This document shows positions 1-7,365 of a DNA stretch of 64,000 nucleotides, piece after piece (position 1 is the first letter of the stretch; each line of letters starts with the position of its first letter). The position numbers and the translations under genes are program-made. This DNA comes from Pseudoalteromonas sp. T1lg23B (GTDB lineage Bacteria; Pseudomonadota; Gammaproteobacteria; Enterobacterales; Alteromonadaceae). The stretch is taken from contig NZ_PQBZ01000042.1 in the NCBI RefSeq assembly GCF_002964665.1, positions 248,001-312,000 of the forward strand, written 5' to 3'. The notes below the pieces were generated by a model. The model was not told where the DNA came from and made no database searches. It saw only the letters and a list, made by a program, of their open reading frames with translations.

Positions 1-405
1 GTTTAACCGAGCTCCCATTAACCAAAAAGAACCACTGACTATTCCCAAAATTCCAAAAATTTGTACTAATGTCAGTGGCTCTTTGAGCCATAGCCATGCC
101 AGCAAGGCTGAACATACGGGCGTGAAAGATAACATTGATAATACGATGGCTATTTTTCCAATAGCAAGAGCACGAATAAACGCAACGCTGGCTATGGCTG
201 CAAGTAATCCACTGAAGCTTGCTGGCAGAAAGTACTCAATTGACGGCAGCTTAGCACCACCGTACACCCATAACATCAAAAATACTGGCAACACACTCAG
301 ACTAAATACCACAGACATAAGTGGGGCATCGTAATAAGCCGCGAGTTTCTTTCGGCAAAAATCAAACCCAGCCCAACATAGCGCACTCAACAATGCAAAC
401 AACAT
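1..405 (-). CDS. EamA/DMT-family membrane permease, N-terminal part (runs off the window start)
   Basis: The minus strand is open from an ATG at 405 to the window edge, giving 135 codons. The product begins MLFALLSALCWAGFDFCRKK and has four to five hydrophobic helices. The pattern is typical of EamA domains of the drug/metabolite transporter superfamily: a helix 1 ending in a short basic loop, a small-residue-rich third helix, and an amphipathic LKEPLT turn followed by a glycine-rich helix. Only the first EamA repeat is present; the second lies outside. The start is two bases after the stop of the upstream phosphotransferase, so the two genes are very likely cotranscribed and translationally coupled. 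The substrate cannot be inferred. The family call is good; the specific role is unknown. Confidence 0.75.
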   Translation of the reverse strand, partial: MLFALLSALCWAGFDFCRKKLAAYYDAPLMSVVFSLSVLPVFLMLWVYGGAKLPSIEYFLPASFSGLLAAIASVAFIRALAIGKIAIVLSMLSFTPVCSALLAWLWLKEPLTLVQIFGILGIVSGSFWLMGARLN

Positions 406-407
406 AG

Positions 408-1361
408 TTAACCTCTGACAAGTTTCAATGCGTTATGAGACTGCTCGCGCATATAGTTATTGATTTTAAAATGATCGGGTTTCCACCCTAATAGGAAACG
501 ATGAAAATCAGCCCAAACGACAGGCCATAATTCACGCCAACTGGTGACGATATCTTGAGTGCGTTGTGTACTGCATGTAGCAGATAAATTATCAGACAAC
601 ATTGAAAAGTAATATTCGAGCAAGTTGTCAGCATTGGTCTGCAAGCCATCATTATCGAACACACTCGTAAAATACAGCATGACATCTTGTATACCAAGCC
701 CCGAGCCAAGCCATTGAAAGTCATAGCCCAACACCTCTAGTTCGGGGCTAAACGCAAAGTTCGCAGCTTTTGCATCACCATGTATTTGGGTACGATAAGG
801 ACAGTCACGGATAAGTTCAGCAATACACTTTGCGTGTGTTTTTAGCTCTCCATGGGCCATTCTTTGCAACTCATCTGGGCGTGTAGCTAGATGCCAATAC
901 CCTCCCTCCTGCCAGCCAATATCTGCTCGCAAAACAAAGTAGCTGTGAAACTTTGCCAGCCAATTTAACACTTGGTGATGATGAGCAATTGATAACTCAC
1001 TTTTCGGATTAAACCCTTCAGGCGCAAAATCGGCTAACACTAAACAAGTGGTATGGTCTCGCTGAATCGCGTGTATTAACTTAGGTACTTTGCAAACCTC
1101 GTTAAGCTGCACAGTTTGTTGCTGATAAAACGCCAGCTCAACTTGGTATGACTTTAACTTACGCGCCAACGCAAAATCTGATTGTATTATGTTTCTGTGA
1201 GTAAGCTGCGTTGGAACTTGGGCAAACTTGACCACCACATCGACACCATCCAAATGCATTCTATTTACTGAGCCACAACCACTCCAAAGCTGGCTACTAC
1301 TCTCTTTATCTACAATATCTTTGAACGTTTCACTGAGAATTTCGTAAAGCATATCTGTCAA
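408..1361 (-). CDS. Choline/ecdysteroid-kinase-like (CHK/APH fold) phosphotransferase
   Basis: This is a 317-residue protein of the aminoglycoside-phosphotransferase/choline-kinase fold. The catalytic (Brenner) motif IHGDAKAANF lies near residues 193-202, with the catalytic Asp at about 196 and Asn at about 201. The metal-binding segment GYDFQWLGSGLGIQDV follows at about 212-227 with Asp 214. The DFQWxGxGxGxxD form is typical of the ecdysteroid-kinase-like/CHK group rather than of antibiotic kinases. The substrate is unknown; a small hydroxylated molecule is the expected kind. The listed start is a TTG with a weak GGG upstream; an ATG at 1352 would give 314 residues, and both are possible. 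The gene is followed after two bases by the EamA permease gene, which suggests a kinase plus transporter unit. Confidence 0.75.
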   Translation of the reverse strand: MTDMLYEILSETFKDIVDKESSSQLWSGCGSVNRMHLDGVDVVVKFAQVPTQLTHRNIIQSDFALARKLKSYQVELAFYQQQTVQLNEVCKVPKLIHAIQRDHTTCLVLADFAPEGFNPKSELSIAHHHQVLNWLAKFHSYFVLRADIGWQEGGYWHLATRPDELQRMAHGELKTHAKCIAELIRDCPYRTQIHGDAKAANFAFSPELEVLGYDFQWLGSGLGIQDVMLYFTSVFDNDGLQTNADNLLEYYFSMLSDNLSATCSTQRTQDIVTSWRELWPVVWADFHRFLLGWKPDHFKINNYMREQSHNALKLVRG

Positions 1362-1402
1362 TCACTACCCATTTATATTAAACGCTAACATTTTTTACCA
1401 AT

Positions 1403-1435
1403 AAAAAAAGCCCCTGACGTATTGTTCAGGGGCTT
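1403..1435 (-). terminator. Rho-independent terminator after fadE
   Basis: A perfect 10-bp stem (1408-1417 with 1426-1435, core AGCCCCTGA/TCAGGGGCT) has an 8-nt loop. On the minus strand it is followed by a run of T (plus-strand A run 1403-1409). It lies about 50 nt after the fadE stop and before the phosphotransferase start, so it ends the fadE transcript. Confidence 0.85.
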
Positions 1436-1485
1436 TAAATGTAATTAAGTGCCGATACAGCTAGCACTTAAGGCATTGTTGACTG

Positions 1486-3735
1486 TTAGCTTGCTTGCTG
1501 AACTTTTTCAACAGGCTGGGCGTTGTCATCCAGTAAGTTCATATCAAAATCAAACTCATCAACGCGAATCGCTTTTTCACGTTTCCTATTGTAATCAATA
1601 AGCTGAGCATATTCCTCTGAACTAATCAGGTTAGCTGTAAGCGCGTTATCCAGCGTCTCTGCAAAACGCACTCCTGGCTTAATTTGCTTACTACGAAGGG
1701 CTTTTTTCACTTTAGCTAGTAGGTCTAGACACGCCATCTTAGCTTTATAAGCTTGCTCGTTGATGTCATGACCATCACCAGCCGTAGGCTTGATCAAATG
1801 CGTTAGCTGTGCTTTGAACGCTGTATCAAGCTGAGCAGCTTGTGCTAGCTCACGAACTAAATCATCGCTGATTGTTGGCATTCTATGTGTGTAATGCATA
1901 GTGATAACACGCATAAACTTACGAGTTCCAGACGCAGGGAAGTTGTCTAAAAACTTATGCAACGCGTTTTCTGCACTTTGTAATGCCCAGCGTGTGGCAT
2001 AATGGAAATATGGCGCCGCGGCCTGTCTATCAGCAACCGCAACTTTTTGCTCATAATACTTAATCGATGCCATAGCTGCATACAGATAACTCATTACATC
2101 GCCTAAACGTGCTGACAACATTTCAGCCTGCTTCAACTTACCACCTAATACCAACAGCGAGAAATCTGCATAAACAGCAAGTTTTGCTGATAGCTGATGC
2201 GCAGCCTTCTCATAAGCTTGCACCTCAGGCAATTGTGATTTACTTCCTGCAGTAAACGGTAATAAGCCAAGACGGAACGCTCGAAGACTATTGCCAATGC
2301 TGTAGCCTACAGTTTTACGTAGAATCTTATTAAAGGTTTTATCTGCATCCTGTTCCTGACTATGAATAGACTCAACCATAGACTGTAAGTATGGGTGACA
2401 GCGCATAACACCTTGACCAAAGATCATTAGGTTTCGAGTTAAAATATTCGCACCTTCAACCGTGATAGCAATTGGTTGCGCAACATAACCACTTGCAAGA
2501 GTGTTTTGCGGACCATTTTGAATTGCTTTACCAGCTTGAATATCCATTGCAGAATCTAAAACATCACGGCCAATTTCAGTCATGTGATATTTAGCAATTG
2601 CAGTCACTACTGACGGCTTAAGACCCATTCCCAGACCTTCAGTCGTTAAGACTCGCATCGCTTCTTGCAAGTACGTTTTACCCGCGATATCAGCGAGCTT
2701 CTCTTGAATACCTTCAAACTGACCAATAGATAGACCAAATTGTTCACGTACCGCGGCGTACTCTGATGCTGACTTAAGTGCAACTTGTGCAGTTGAAACA
2801 CCCAGCGCAGGTAGAGAAATACCACGTCCTGCTCCCAAACAGCTCACTAGCATCTGCCAGCCACGACCAATGTTTTTCTGACCACCAATGATAAAGTCCA
2901 TAGGAATGAACACTTTGTTACCACGAGTTGTCCCGTTATAAAAACGAATGCCCATAGGGTCATGACGATTGCCCAGCTCTACACCTGGGTGAGATTTAGG
3001 AATTAGCGCACATGTGATGCCCAAGTGTTCTTTACCGCCCAGTAGACCATCAGGGTCTTCTACTTTAAACGCCAAACCAAGTACTGTTGCGATAGGTGCT
3101 AAGGTAATGTAGCGTTTGTCCCACGTTACCTCTAAACCAATCACTTCTTCGCCGTTATACTGACCTTTTTTAACGATACCAATATCTGGAATACCGCCGG
3201 CATCAGAACCTGCTTCTGGGCTTGTTAGCGCAAAACATGGGATTTCGCGACCGTTTGCAAGACGAGGTAAGTAATGAGCTTGCTGCTCCTCTGTACCGTA
3301 ATGAAGTAATAATTCACCTGGCCCCAACGAGTTCGGAACCATGACCGTAACAGCAACTGCTGATGATTTCGTTGCGATAGTACCTACGATAGTAGAGTTA
3401 GCATAAGGGCTGAACTCAAGACCACCAAAAGATTTAGGGATAATAAGAGAGAAAAAACGCTCTTTTTTCAAAAATTCTAAAATATGCTCTGGCAAATGTT
3501 TACTGTTTTGAATAACAGAATCGTCGATCATCGCCATTAATTCTTTTACTGGACCGTCTAAGAACGCTTGCTCATCAGCACTTAGTTTTGCTTCTGGCAC
3601 AGCTCTTAGCGCGTCAAAATCAGGTTTGCCTTGGTAGATAGACCCTTCAAGCCATACATCACCAGCATCTAATGCTTCTTGCTCAGTTACTGAAATGCTT
3701 GGTAATACTTTCTTTAGTTGTGTTCTTAAACTCAT
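1486..3735 (-). CDS. fadE: Acyl-CoA dehydrogenase FadE
   Basis: This 749-residue enzyme catalyses the first oxidation step of fatty-acid beta-oxidation, from acyl-CoA to trans-2-enoyl-CoA with FAD. The sequence closely follows Escherichia coli FadE as I remember it: GPVKELMAMIDDSVI, FFSLIIPKSFGGLEFS, VPNSLGPGELLLHYGT, PCFALTSPEAGSDAG, TWDKRYITLAPIATVLGLAF and AITVEGANILTRNLMIFGQG. It then has the long C-terminal extension (DUF1974 region) ending in VDEFDFDMN. The N-terminal membrane segment of the enterobacterial enzyme is absent; the protein starts directly at the region equivalent to VLPxISxTExEAxDAG. I chose the ATG at 3735 (MSLRTQLKKVLPS) because the 15 residues upstream of it do not look like family sequence. 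It is a single-gene unit with its own terminator. Confidence 0.95.
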   Translation of the reverse strand: MSLRTQLKKVLPSISVTEQEALDAGDVWLEGSIYQGKPDFDALRAVPEAKLSADEQAFLDGPVKELMAMIDDSVIQNSKHLPEHILEFLKKERFFSLIIPKSFGGLEFSPYANSTIVGTIATKSSAVAVTVMVPNSLGPGELLLHYGTEEQQAHYLPRLANGREIPCFALTSPEAGSDAGGIPDIGIVKKGQYNGEEVIGLEVTWDKRYITLAPIATVLGLAFKVEDPDGLLGGKEHLGITCALIPKSHPGVELGNRHDPMGIRFYNGTTRGNKVFIPMDFIIGGQKNIGRGWQMLVSCLGAGRGISLPALGVSTAQVALKSASEYAAVREQFGLSIGQFEGIQEKLADIAGKTYLQEAMRVLTTEGLGMGLKPSVVTAIAKYHMTEIGRDVLDSAMDIQAGKAIQNGPQNTLASGYVAQPIAITVEGANILTRNLMIFGQGVMRCHPYLQSMVESIHSQEQDADKTFNKILRKTVGYSIGNSLRAFRLGLLPFTAGSKSQLPEVQAYEKAAHQLSAKLAVYADFSLLVLGGKLKQAEMLSARLGDVMSYLYAAMASIKYYEQKVAVADRQAAAPYFHYATRWALQSAENALHKFLDNFPASGTRKFMRVITMHYTHRMPTISDDLVRELAQAAQLDTAFKAQLTHLIKPTAGDGHDINEQAYKAKMACLDLLAKVKKALRSKQIKPGVRFAETLDNALTANLISSEEYAQLIDYNRKREKAIRVDEFDFDMNLLDDNAQPVEKVQQAS

Positions 3736-3918
3736 AATCAACTCATCCGACCAGATAGATATACCTACATTACGGCACAAAAATCACAATAGATCAATCA
3801 CTCTAGAAACATTTTTTACGAGTTTTTTACTGCGGTTTCATTTGATTAAGAATATTTATAAGCAAATTAAAAGCTTACACGTGTACGCTGAAACGATACT
3901 TTTTTGCAGTCTATTTAG

Positions 3919-4092
3919 ATTAAAGGGAGAAGTTTTATCGGAACTTTAGAAGCTACATCTGAATATCAAATACTCATAGAGTGTATTGTTGACGCCCTGT
4001 CATCGTTACCATTCGCTACGGCAACGCTAGTTGAGAATGAGTCTAAAGTCGGTAAGTGTGATGATATCGACAGTATTTGGCATAGCATGTAG
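3919..4092 (+). other. Open frame without a usable start codon in the fadE/channel spacer
   Basis: The stretch 3736-4189 has no recognisable gene. Within it, frame 3919-4092 on the plus strand is open and translates to protein-like sequence (EATSEYQILIECIVDALSSL and onward, ending IDSIWHSM). A purine-rich AAAGGGAGAAG precedes it at 3922-3932, but no ATG, GTG or TTG follows in frame; the nearest candidate would be an ATC at 3937. It could be a remnant of a lost gene, a small gene that lost its start, or chance. I do not recognise it. Confidence 0.15.
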
Positions 4093-4141
4093 AGCGTTAG
4101 ATAAGCTTAAATGCACTCTAACGCTCGAGCAATTTTGCTTT

Positions 4142-4176
4142 GCTACCGCTAGATGGGACTAGTCGGTAGCGGTAGC
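4142..4176. terminator. Inverted repeat just downstream of the channel gene
   Basis: GCTACCGCT (4142-4150) is the exact reverse complement of AGCGGTAGC (4168-4176), with a 17-nt loop. It lies 14 nt past the channel stop. No T-run follows on the minus strand, so it is at best a weak terminator or a 3'-end stabilising hairpin. Confidence 0.35.
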
Positions 4177-4189
4177 GTGTCCAGCAAAC

Positions 4190-5026
4190 TTATGCAGAGT
4201 GGTCTTTTTGAACAGTATCAACTGCATTTCGCTGTTGTTGCACAATTAATGCCTTTAATTGCTGAATTTCGTTATGTAAATCCGCAATTGTAGGGACATT
4301 TTGTGCGTCTGCTTTTTCTTTTCTTAGTTTTGATCGTTCATCTTCCATCACATTTACTACAATACCAATCACCATGTTTAAAAATGCAAATGCGGTGAAG
4401 AATATAAACGTTAAATAAAATATCCAAGACATCGGATAAACTTCCATTGTTTCATACTGAATATCAGTCCAATCTTCAAATGTCATTATTCTGAAGAGTG
4501 TTAGCATGGATATTGCTATATCTCCCCACAATTTTGGATTTATATCTTTGAATACAAAACTACCAATTGCAGCATAAATATAAAAGATTATGAACATCAA
4601 TAAAATAACGTAACCTAATTGTGGCATCGCTTTTAATAAAGAGTTTATCAATATCCGCAGCTCTGGTACGACGGAGACCATCCGCAACACCCTAAACACT
4701 CTAACAAGCCTTGCTAAAAGCGCCATTTCACTATCGTTGATTGGGATAAGGCTAATTGCCACCACTAACGTGTCAAAAATATTCCAGCCTTTGGTAAAGA
4801 ACCGCTTTTTATCATCATCTGCAATGAAACGCACTGCAAGCTCGAATAGAAAAAACAAAGTAATAAAGATATCGAGCAGGTGAGTAACTGTGATAGCACC
4901 ACTTGAGAGAGGAAAAGTTTTCGCCCCTATTTCAAGGGCAGAAATGATGATCACTGCAACAACTGACAACTCAAAAGCTTTGTTGTTTTTTAAAGTGTTT
5001 AATTTATATTTGATATTTTCGTACAT
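4190..5026 (-). CDS. Voltage-gated cation channel, one-domain (BacNav-like), with an acidic TFEDWTD filter
   Basis: This 278-residue protein has the six-helix ion_trans layout. S1 is near 18-37, S2 49-68, S3 81-95, S4 104-118, S5 135-158 and S6 200-226. S4 carries arginines at 106, 109, 112 and 115 (RLVRVFRVLR), the voltage-sensor pattern. The pore loop has TLFRIMTFEDWTD, so the filter is residues 182-188. C-terminal residues 229-266 (ERSKLRKEKADAQ, DLHNEIQQLKALIVQQQ) form a charged neck and a predicted coiled coil, as in tetrameric bacterial sodium channels. The usual BacNav filter is LESWxx; here Asp replaces Ser and a second Asp follows Trp by two, which adds negative charge. Sodium versus calcium selectivity therefore cannot be assumed. 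The gene stands alone between fadE and ybaK. Confidence 0.88.
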   Translation of the reverse strand: MYENIKYKLNTLKNNKAFELSVVAVIIISALEIGAKTFPLSSGAITVTHLLDIFITLFFLFELAVRFIADDDKKRFFTKGWNIFDTLVVAISLIPINDSEMALLARLVRVFRVLRMVSVVPELRILINSLLKAMPQLGYVILLMFIIFYIYAAIGSFVFKDINPKLWGDIAISMLTLFRIMTFEDWTDIQYETMEVYPMSWIFYLTFIFFTAFAFLNMVIGIVVNVMEDERSKLRKEKADAQNVPTIADLHNEIQQLKALIVQQQRNAVDTVQKDHSA

Positions 5027-5268
5027 ACTCTACCAAAACAGTTAAAAAATAGCTTATATTTAGGAACTTGAAAGATTATATCTGTTAGGTTTCAATCGAG
5101 GGAGCTTTTTATTATAAAAATAAATAGAAAAGCGACTAAAAATAACTACTTTATGATCAGGTAAGACGATACATGATATTATTCGATTAGATCTATAAAC
5201 TCGTTACTCTAATAAATGCCTTCTAACACCTTTTCTATAGTAGCCTTTCAAAACACTGAGTTCTTTAG

Positions 5269-5727
5269 TTAAAACTGTGCAAATCTAGCATTACACAACC
5301 GACTCAAGTCCTCAGGCGCAACTTCAACTTCCAACCCCCTTTTTCCTGCGCTAACGTATATTGTGGTGAATTTTTTCGCGTCATTATGAAGCAATGTGTT
5401 AAGGCGTTTCTTCTGTGCAAAAGGGCTGATCCCACCGATTAAATATCCCGTGGTAGTTTGCGCTTTTTTTGCATCAGCCATCATGGCCTTTTTCCCTTTA
5501 CACGCCTTAGCAAAAGCTTTCAGGTCCACCTGTCGTGTTGCAGGCAAGATAGCCACGTGCAATACACCGTCTACATCCACCAGCAATGTCTTAAATACTT
5601 GTTCAGTTAGTAGTCCTAATTTTTCAGCGGCTTCGTTAGCAAAATTATGTTGTGATGGGTCATGTTCAAACTTAAGTATTTGAAACTGTATACCTTGCTG
5701 TTCTAGTAAGTTAATTGCTGGTGTCAT
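5269..5727 (-). CDS. ybaK: Cys-tRNA(Pro)/Cys-tRNA(Cys) deacylase YbaK
   Basis: This 152-residue YbaK/EbsC-family trans-editing protein hydrolyses mis-charged Cys-tRNA(Pro). Characteristic segments are FKTLLVDVDGVLHVAILPAT, KAFAKACKGKKAMMADAKKA (catalytic-lysine region of the INS-like fold), TGYLIGGISPFAQKK and the C-terminal AGKRGLEVEVAPEDL. The length is normal for the family (about 150-160). The ATG at 5727 is preceded on the minus strand by GGAGGGGC, a strong ribosome binding site. The spacer 5027-5268 towards the channel gene is AT-rich and holds nothing I can name. Confidence 0.93.
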   Translation of the reverse strand: MTPAINLLEQQGIQFQILKFEHDPSQHNFANEAAEKLGLLTEQVFKTLLVDVDGVLHVAILPATRQVDLKAFAKACKGKKAMMADAKKAQTTTGYLIGGISPFAQKKRLNTLLHNDAKKFTTIYVSAGKRGLEVEVAPEDLSRLCNARFAQF

Positions 5728-5820
5728 TGCCCCTCCTTCGTACTGTCAATTAAGTTACATCATAGTAGACAAAACCTCACTCTAGACTAAAGTATTATAT
5801 TGTCACTAGAAGATAAAAAG

Positions 5821-6051
5821 ATGGGTGTGATGCATAGAAAATATCTTTTTTTCATATTCGCAGTGATTGTTGTTTTGGTACTAGTAAATTTTTTACAGGA
5901 TGAATATATGATGTGGAGCGACACGCTCGCCTGTGGTACCAAATGTGAATTATTAGGTTGTAAAACAGGACAATTACTCTTGGGTCAGTACGACCAAACG
6001 ATTGCCTGTAAATGTGAAAGCAAACATGATTACTTGGTGCTGCTAAATTAG
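5821..6051 (+). CDS. Small membrane-anchored cysteine-rich protein, unknown
   Basis: This is a short protein of about 76 residues. A single hydrophobic helix near the N-terminus (YLFFIFAVIVVLVLVNFL) is followed by a probably periplasmic tail with five cysteines (CGTKCELLGC, then ACKC). The start is uncertain: ATG 5821, with AGAAG upstream, or ATG 5830; the frame is open from a TTG at 5800. The codons look like ordinary coding sequence, the frame runs right up to a strong terminator on the same strand, and no gene overlaps it on the other strand. I do not recognise a family. The paired cysteines could bind metal or form disulfides. Confidence 0.5.
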   Translation: MGVMHRKYLFFIFAVIVVLVLVNFLQDEYMMWSDTLACGTKCELLGCKTGQLLLGQYDQTIACKCESKHDYLVLLN

Positions 6052-6063
6052 CTAAGCACAAAC

Positions 6064-6091
6064 AAAAACGGCGCTTAATGCGCCGTTTTTT
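6064..6091. terminator. Bidirectional terminator between the small Cys-rich gene and dnaJ
   Basis: An 11-bp stem AAAAACGGCGC (6064-6074) / GCGCCGTTTTT (6080-6090) has a 5-nt loop TTAAT. A/T tracts on both sides make it work in both directions. It serves the small plus-strand gene and the convergent dnaJ. Confidence 0.9.
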
Positions 6092-6108
6092 ACATCCGAT
6101 TCTTGATT

Positions 6109-7242
6109 CTACTTTGTTAAATCATCAAAAAACTTTTTTACACCATCGAAGAAGCCTTGCGCTTTGGGGCGGTTTTTACCGTTCATTCCCCCCATGCTCT
6201 CTTCAAACTCTTTCAATAGCTCTTTTTGGCGGTCATTAAGGTTTACTGGGGTTTCCAGTACAACTTTACAAATCAAATCGCCTACTGCACCACTGCGTAC
6301 GGATTTAACACCCTTACCACGCATACGGAACATCTTGCCAGTTTGACTCTCAGCAGGGATCTTCAGGTTCGCTCGTCCATCAAGTGTTGGCACTTCAATT
6401 TCACCACCCAATGCCGCAGTACTGAAACTGATTGGTACTTCACAGTACAAATTATTACCATCGCGAGTAAAAATTGGGTGTTCGCGTACCGCGACTTGAA
6501 CATACAGATCACCCGCTGGTGCTCCGTGCAACCCTGCTTCGCCTTCCCCTGATAGACGAATACGGTCACCTGTATCAACACCTGCTGGGATCTTCACATT
6601 CAGTGTTTTAGTCTTTTCTACGCGACCTTGTCCATGACATTTGTTACACGGATCAGAAATGATTGATCCCGTACCTTGACATGTTGGACAAGTTTGCTGC
6701 ACTGCGAAAAAGCCTTGACGCATCTGTACCTGACCAGCTCCGTGACAGGTAGTACAAGTTTTAGGTTTAGAACCTGCCTTGGCACCACTACCATCACAAG
6801 GACTACAACTTACCCAAGTCGGTACTTTAATTTCAGCTTCCTTACCACGAACGGCTTCTTCAAGCGAGAGGTCCATGTTGTAACGAAGATCTGCACCACG
6901 CTGTTGACGTGATTGACGACGCCCACCGCCACCAAAAATATCACCGAATACGTCGCCAAAAATATCACCAAAGTCACCATGACCGCCGCCGAAACCACCG
7001 TGGCCACCGCCATTCTGATCAAAGGCTGCATGGCCGTATTGGTCATACATCTGACGCTTTTGGCTATCAGTTAGTACTTCGTACGCTTCTTTTACTTCTT
7101 TAAACTTAGTTTCTAGCTCAGCATTACCCGCCGTACGGTCTGGGTGATACTTCATCGCCAAGCGTTTGTACGCTTTTTTTATGTCACGTTCGCTGGCATC
7201 TTTGCTAACGCCTAGTACTTCGTAATAATCACGTTTTGACAT
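6109..7242 (-). CDS. dnaJ: Chaperone DnaJ (Hsp40)
   Basis: This 377-residue cochaperone stimulates the DnaK ATPase and delivers substrates. The J domain has HPD at residues 33-35. A Gly/Phe-rich linker follows (GGGHGGFGGGHGDFGDIFGD). There are four zinc-binding repeats: CSPCDGSG, CTTCHGAG, CPTCQGTG and CNKCHGQG. Next comes the substrate-binding C-terminal domain, and the protein ends in a lysine-rich KKFFDDLTK. I chose the ATG at 7242 (MSKRDYYEVLG, the canonical N-terminus) over an in-frame GTG at 7251. It follows dnaK with a 123-nt spacer that contains a strong hairpin, so it is probably cotranscribed with dnaK with partial attenuation. Confidence 0.98.
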   Translation of the reverse strand: MSKRDYYEVLGVSKDASERDIKKAYKRLAMKYHPDRTAGNAELETKFKEVKEAYEVLTDSQKRQMYDQYGHAAFDQNGGGHGGFGGGHGDFGDIFGDVFGDIFGGGGRRQSRQQRGADLRYNMDLSLEEAVRGKEAEIKVPTWVSCSPCDGSGAKAGSKPKTCTTCHGAGQVQMRQGFFAVQQTCPTCQGTGSIISDPCNKCHGQGRVEKTKTLNVKIPAGVDTGDRIRLSGEGEAGLHGAPAGDLYVQVAVREHPIFTRDGNNLYCEVPISFSTAALGGEIEVPTLDGRANLKIPAESQTGKMFRMRGKGVKSVRSGAVGDLICKVVLETPVNLNDRQKELLKEFEESMGGMNGKNRPKAQGFFDGVKKFFDDLTK

Positions 7243-7316
7243 AGTTATCACATTACTCTAGTTAAATGATGTGCCTGAGCTCATCAAACTGGCCTAGGGC
7301 CAAAATTTACATACAC

Positions 7317-7354
7317 TAAGGGCGCGACAAGCGAAATTCGCCAGCGCGCCCTTA
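7317..7354 (-). promoter_or_regulatory. Large hairpin in the dnaK-dnaJ spacer
   Basis: TAAGGGCGCG (7317-7326) pairs perfectly with CGCGCCCTTA (7345-7354). The 18-nt interior contains a second small hairpin GCGAA/TTCGC (7331-7340). It lies 11 nt after the dnaK stop. No T-run follows, so it probably acts as a partial attenuator or an RNA-stability element that lowers dnaJ relative to dnaK. Confidence 0.6.
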
Positions 7355-7365
7355 CAAGTCAACAA

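Noticed and set aside
83..334. Plus-strand open frame at the window start
   Set aside because: It is antisense to the EamA permease, whose translation has clear membrane helices and is coupled to the upstream gene.
6226..6912. Plus-strand open frames inside dnaJ
   Set aside because: They are shadows of the conserved dnaJ reading frame on the other strand.
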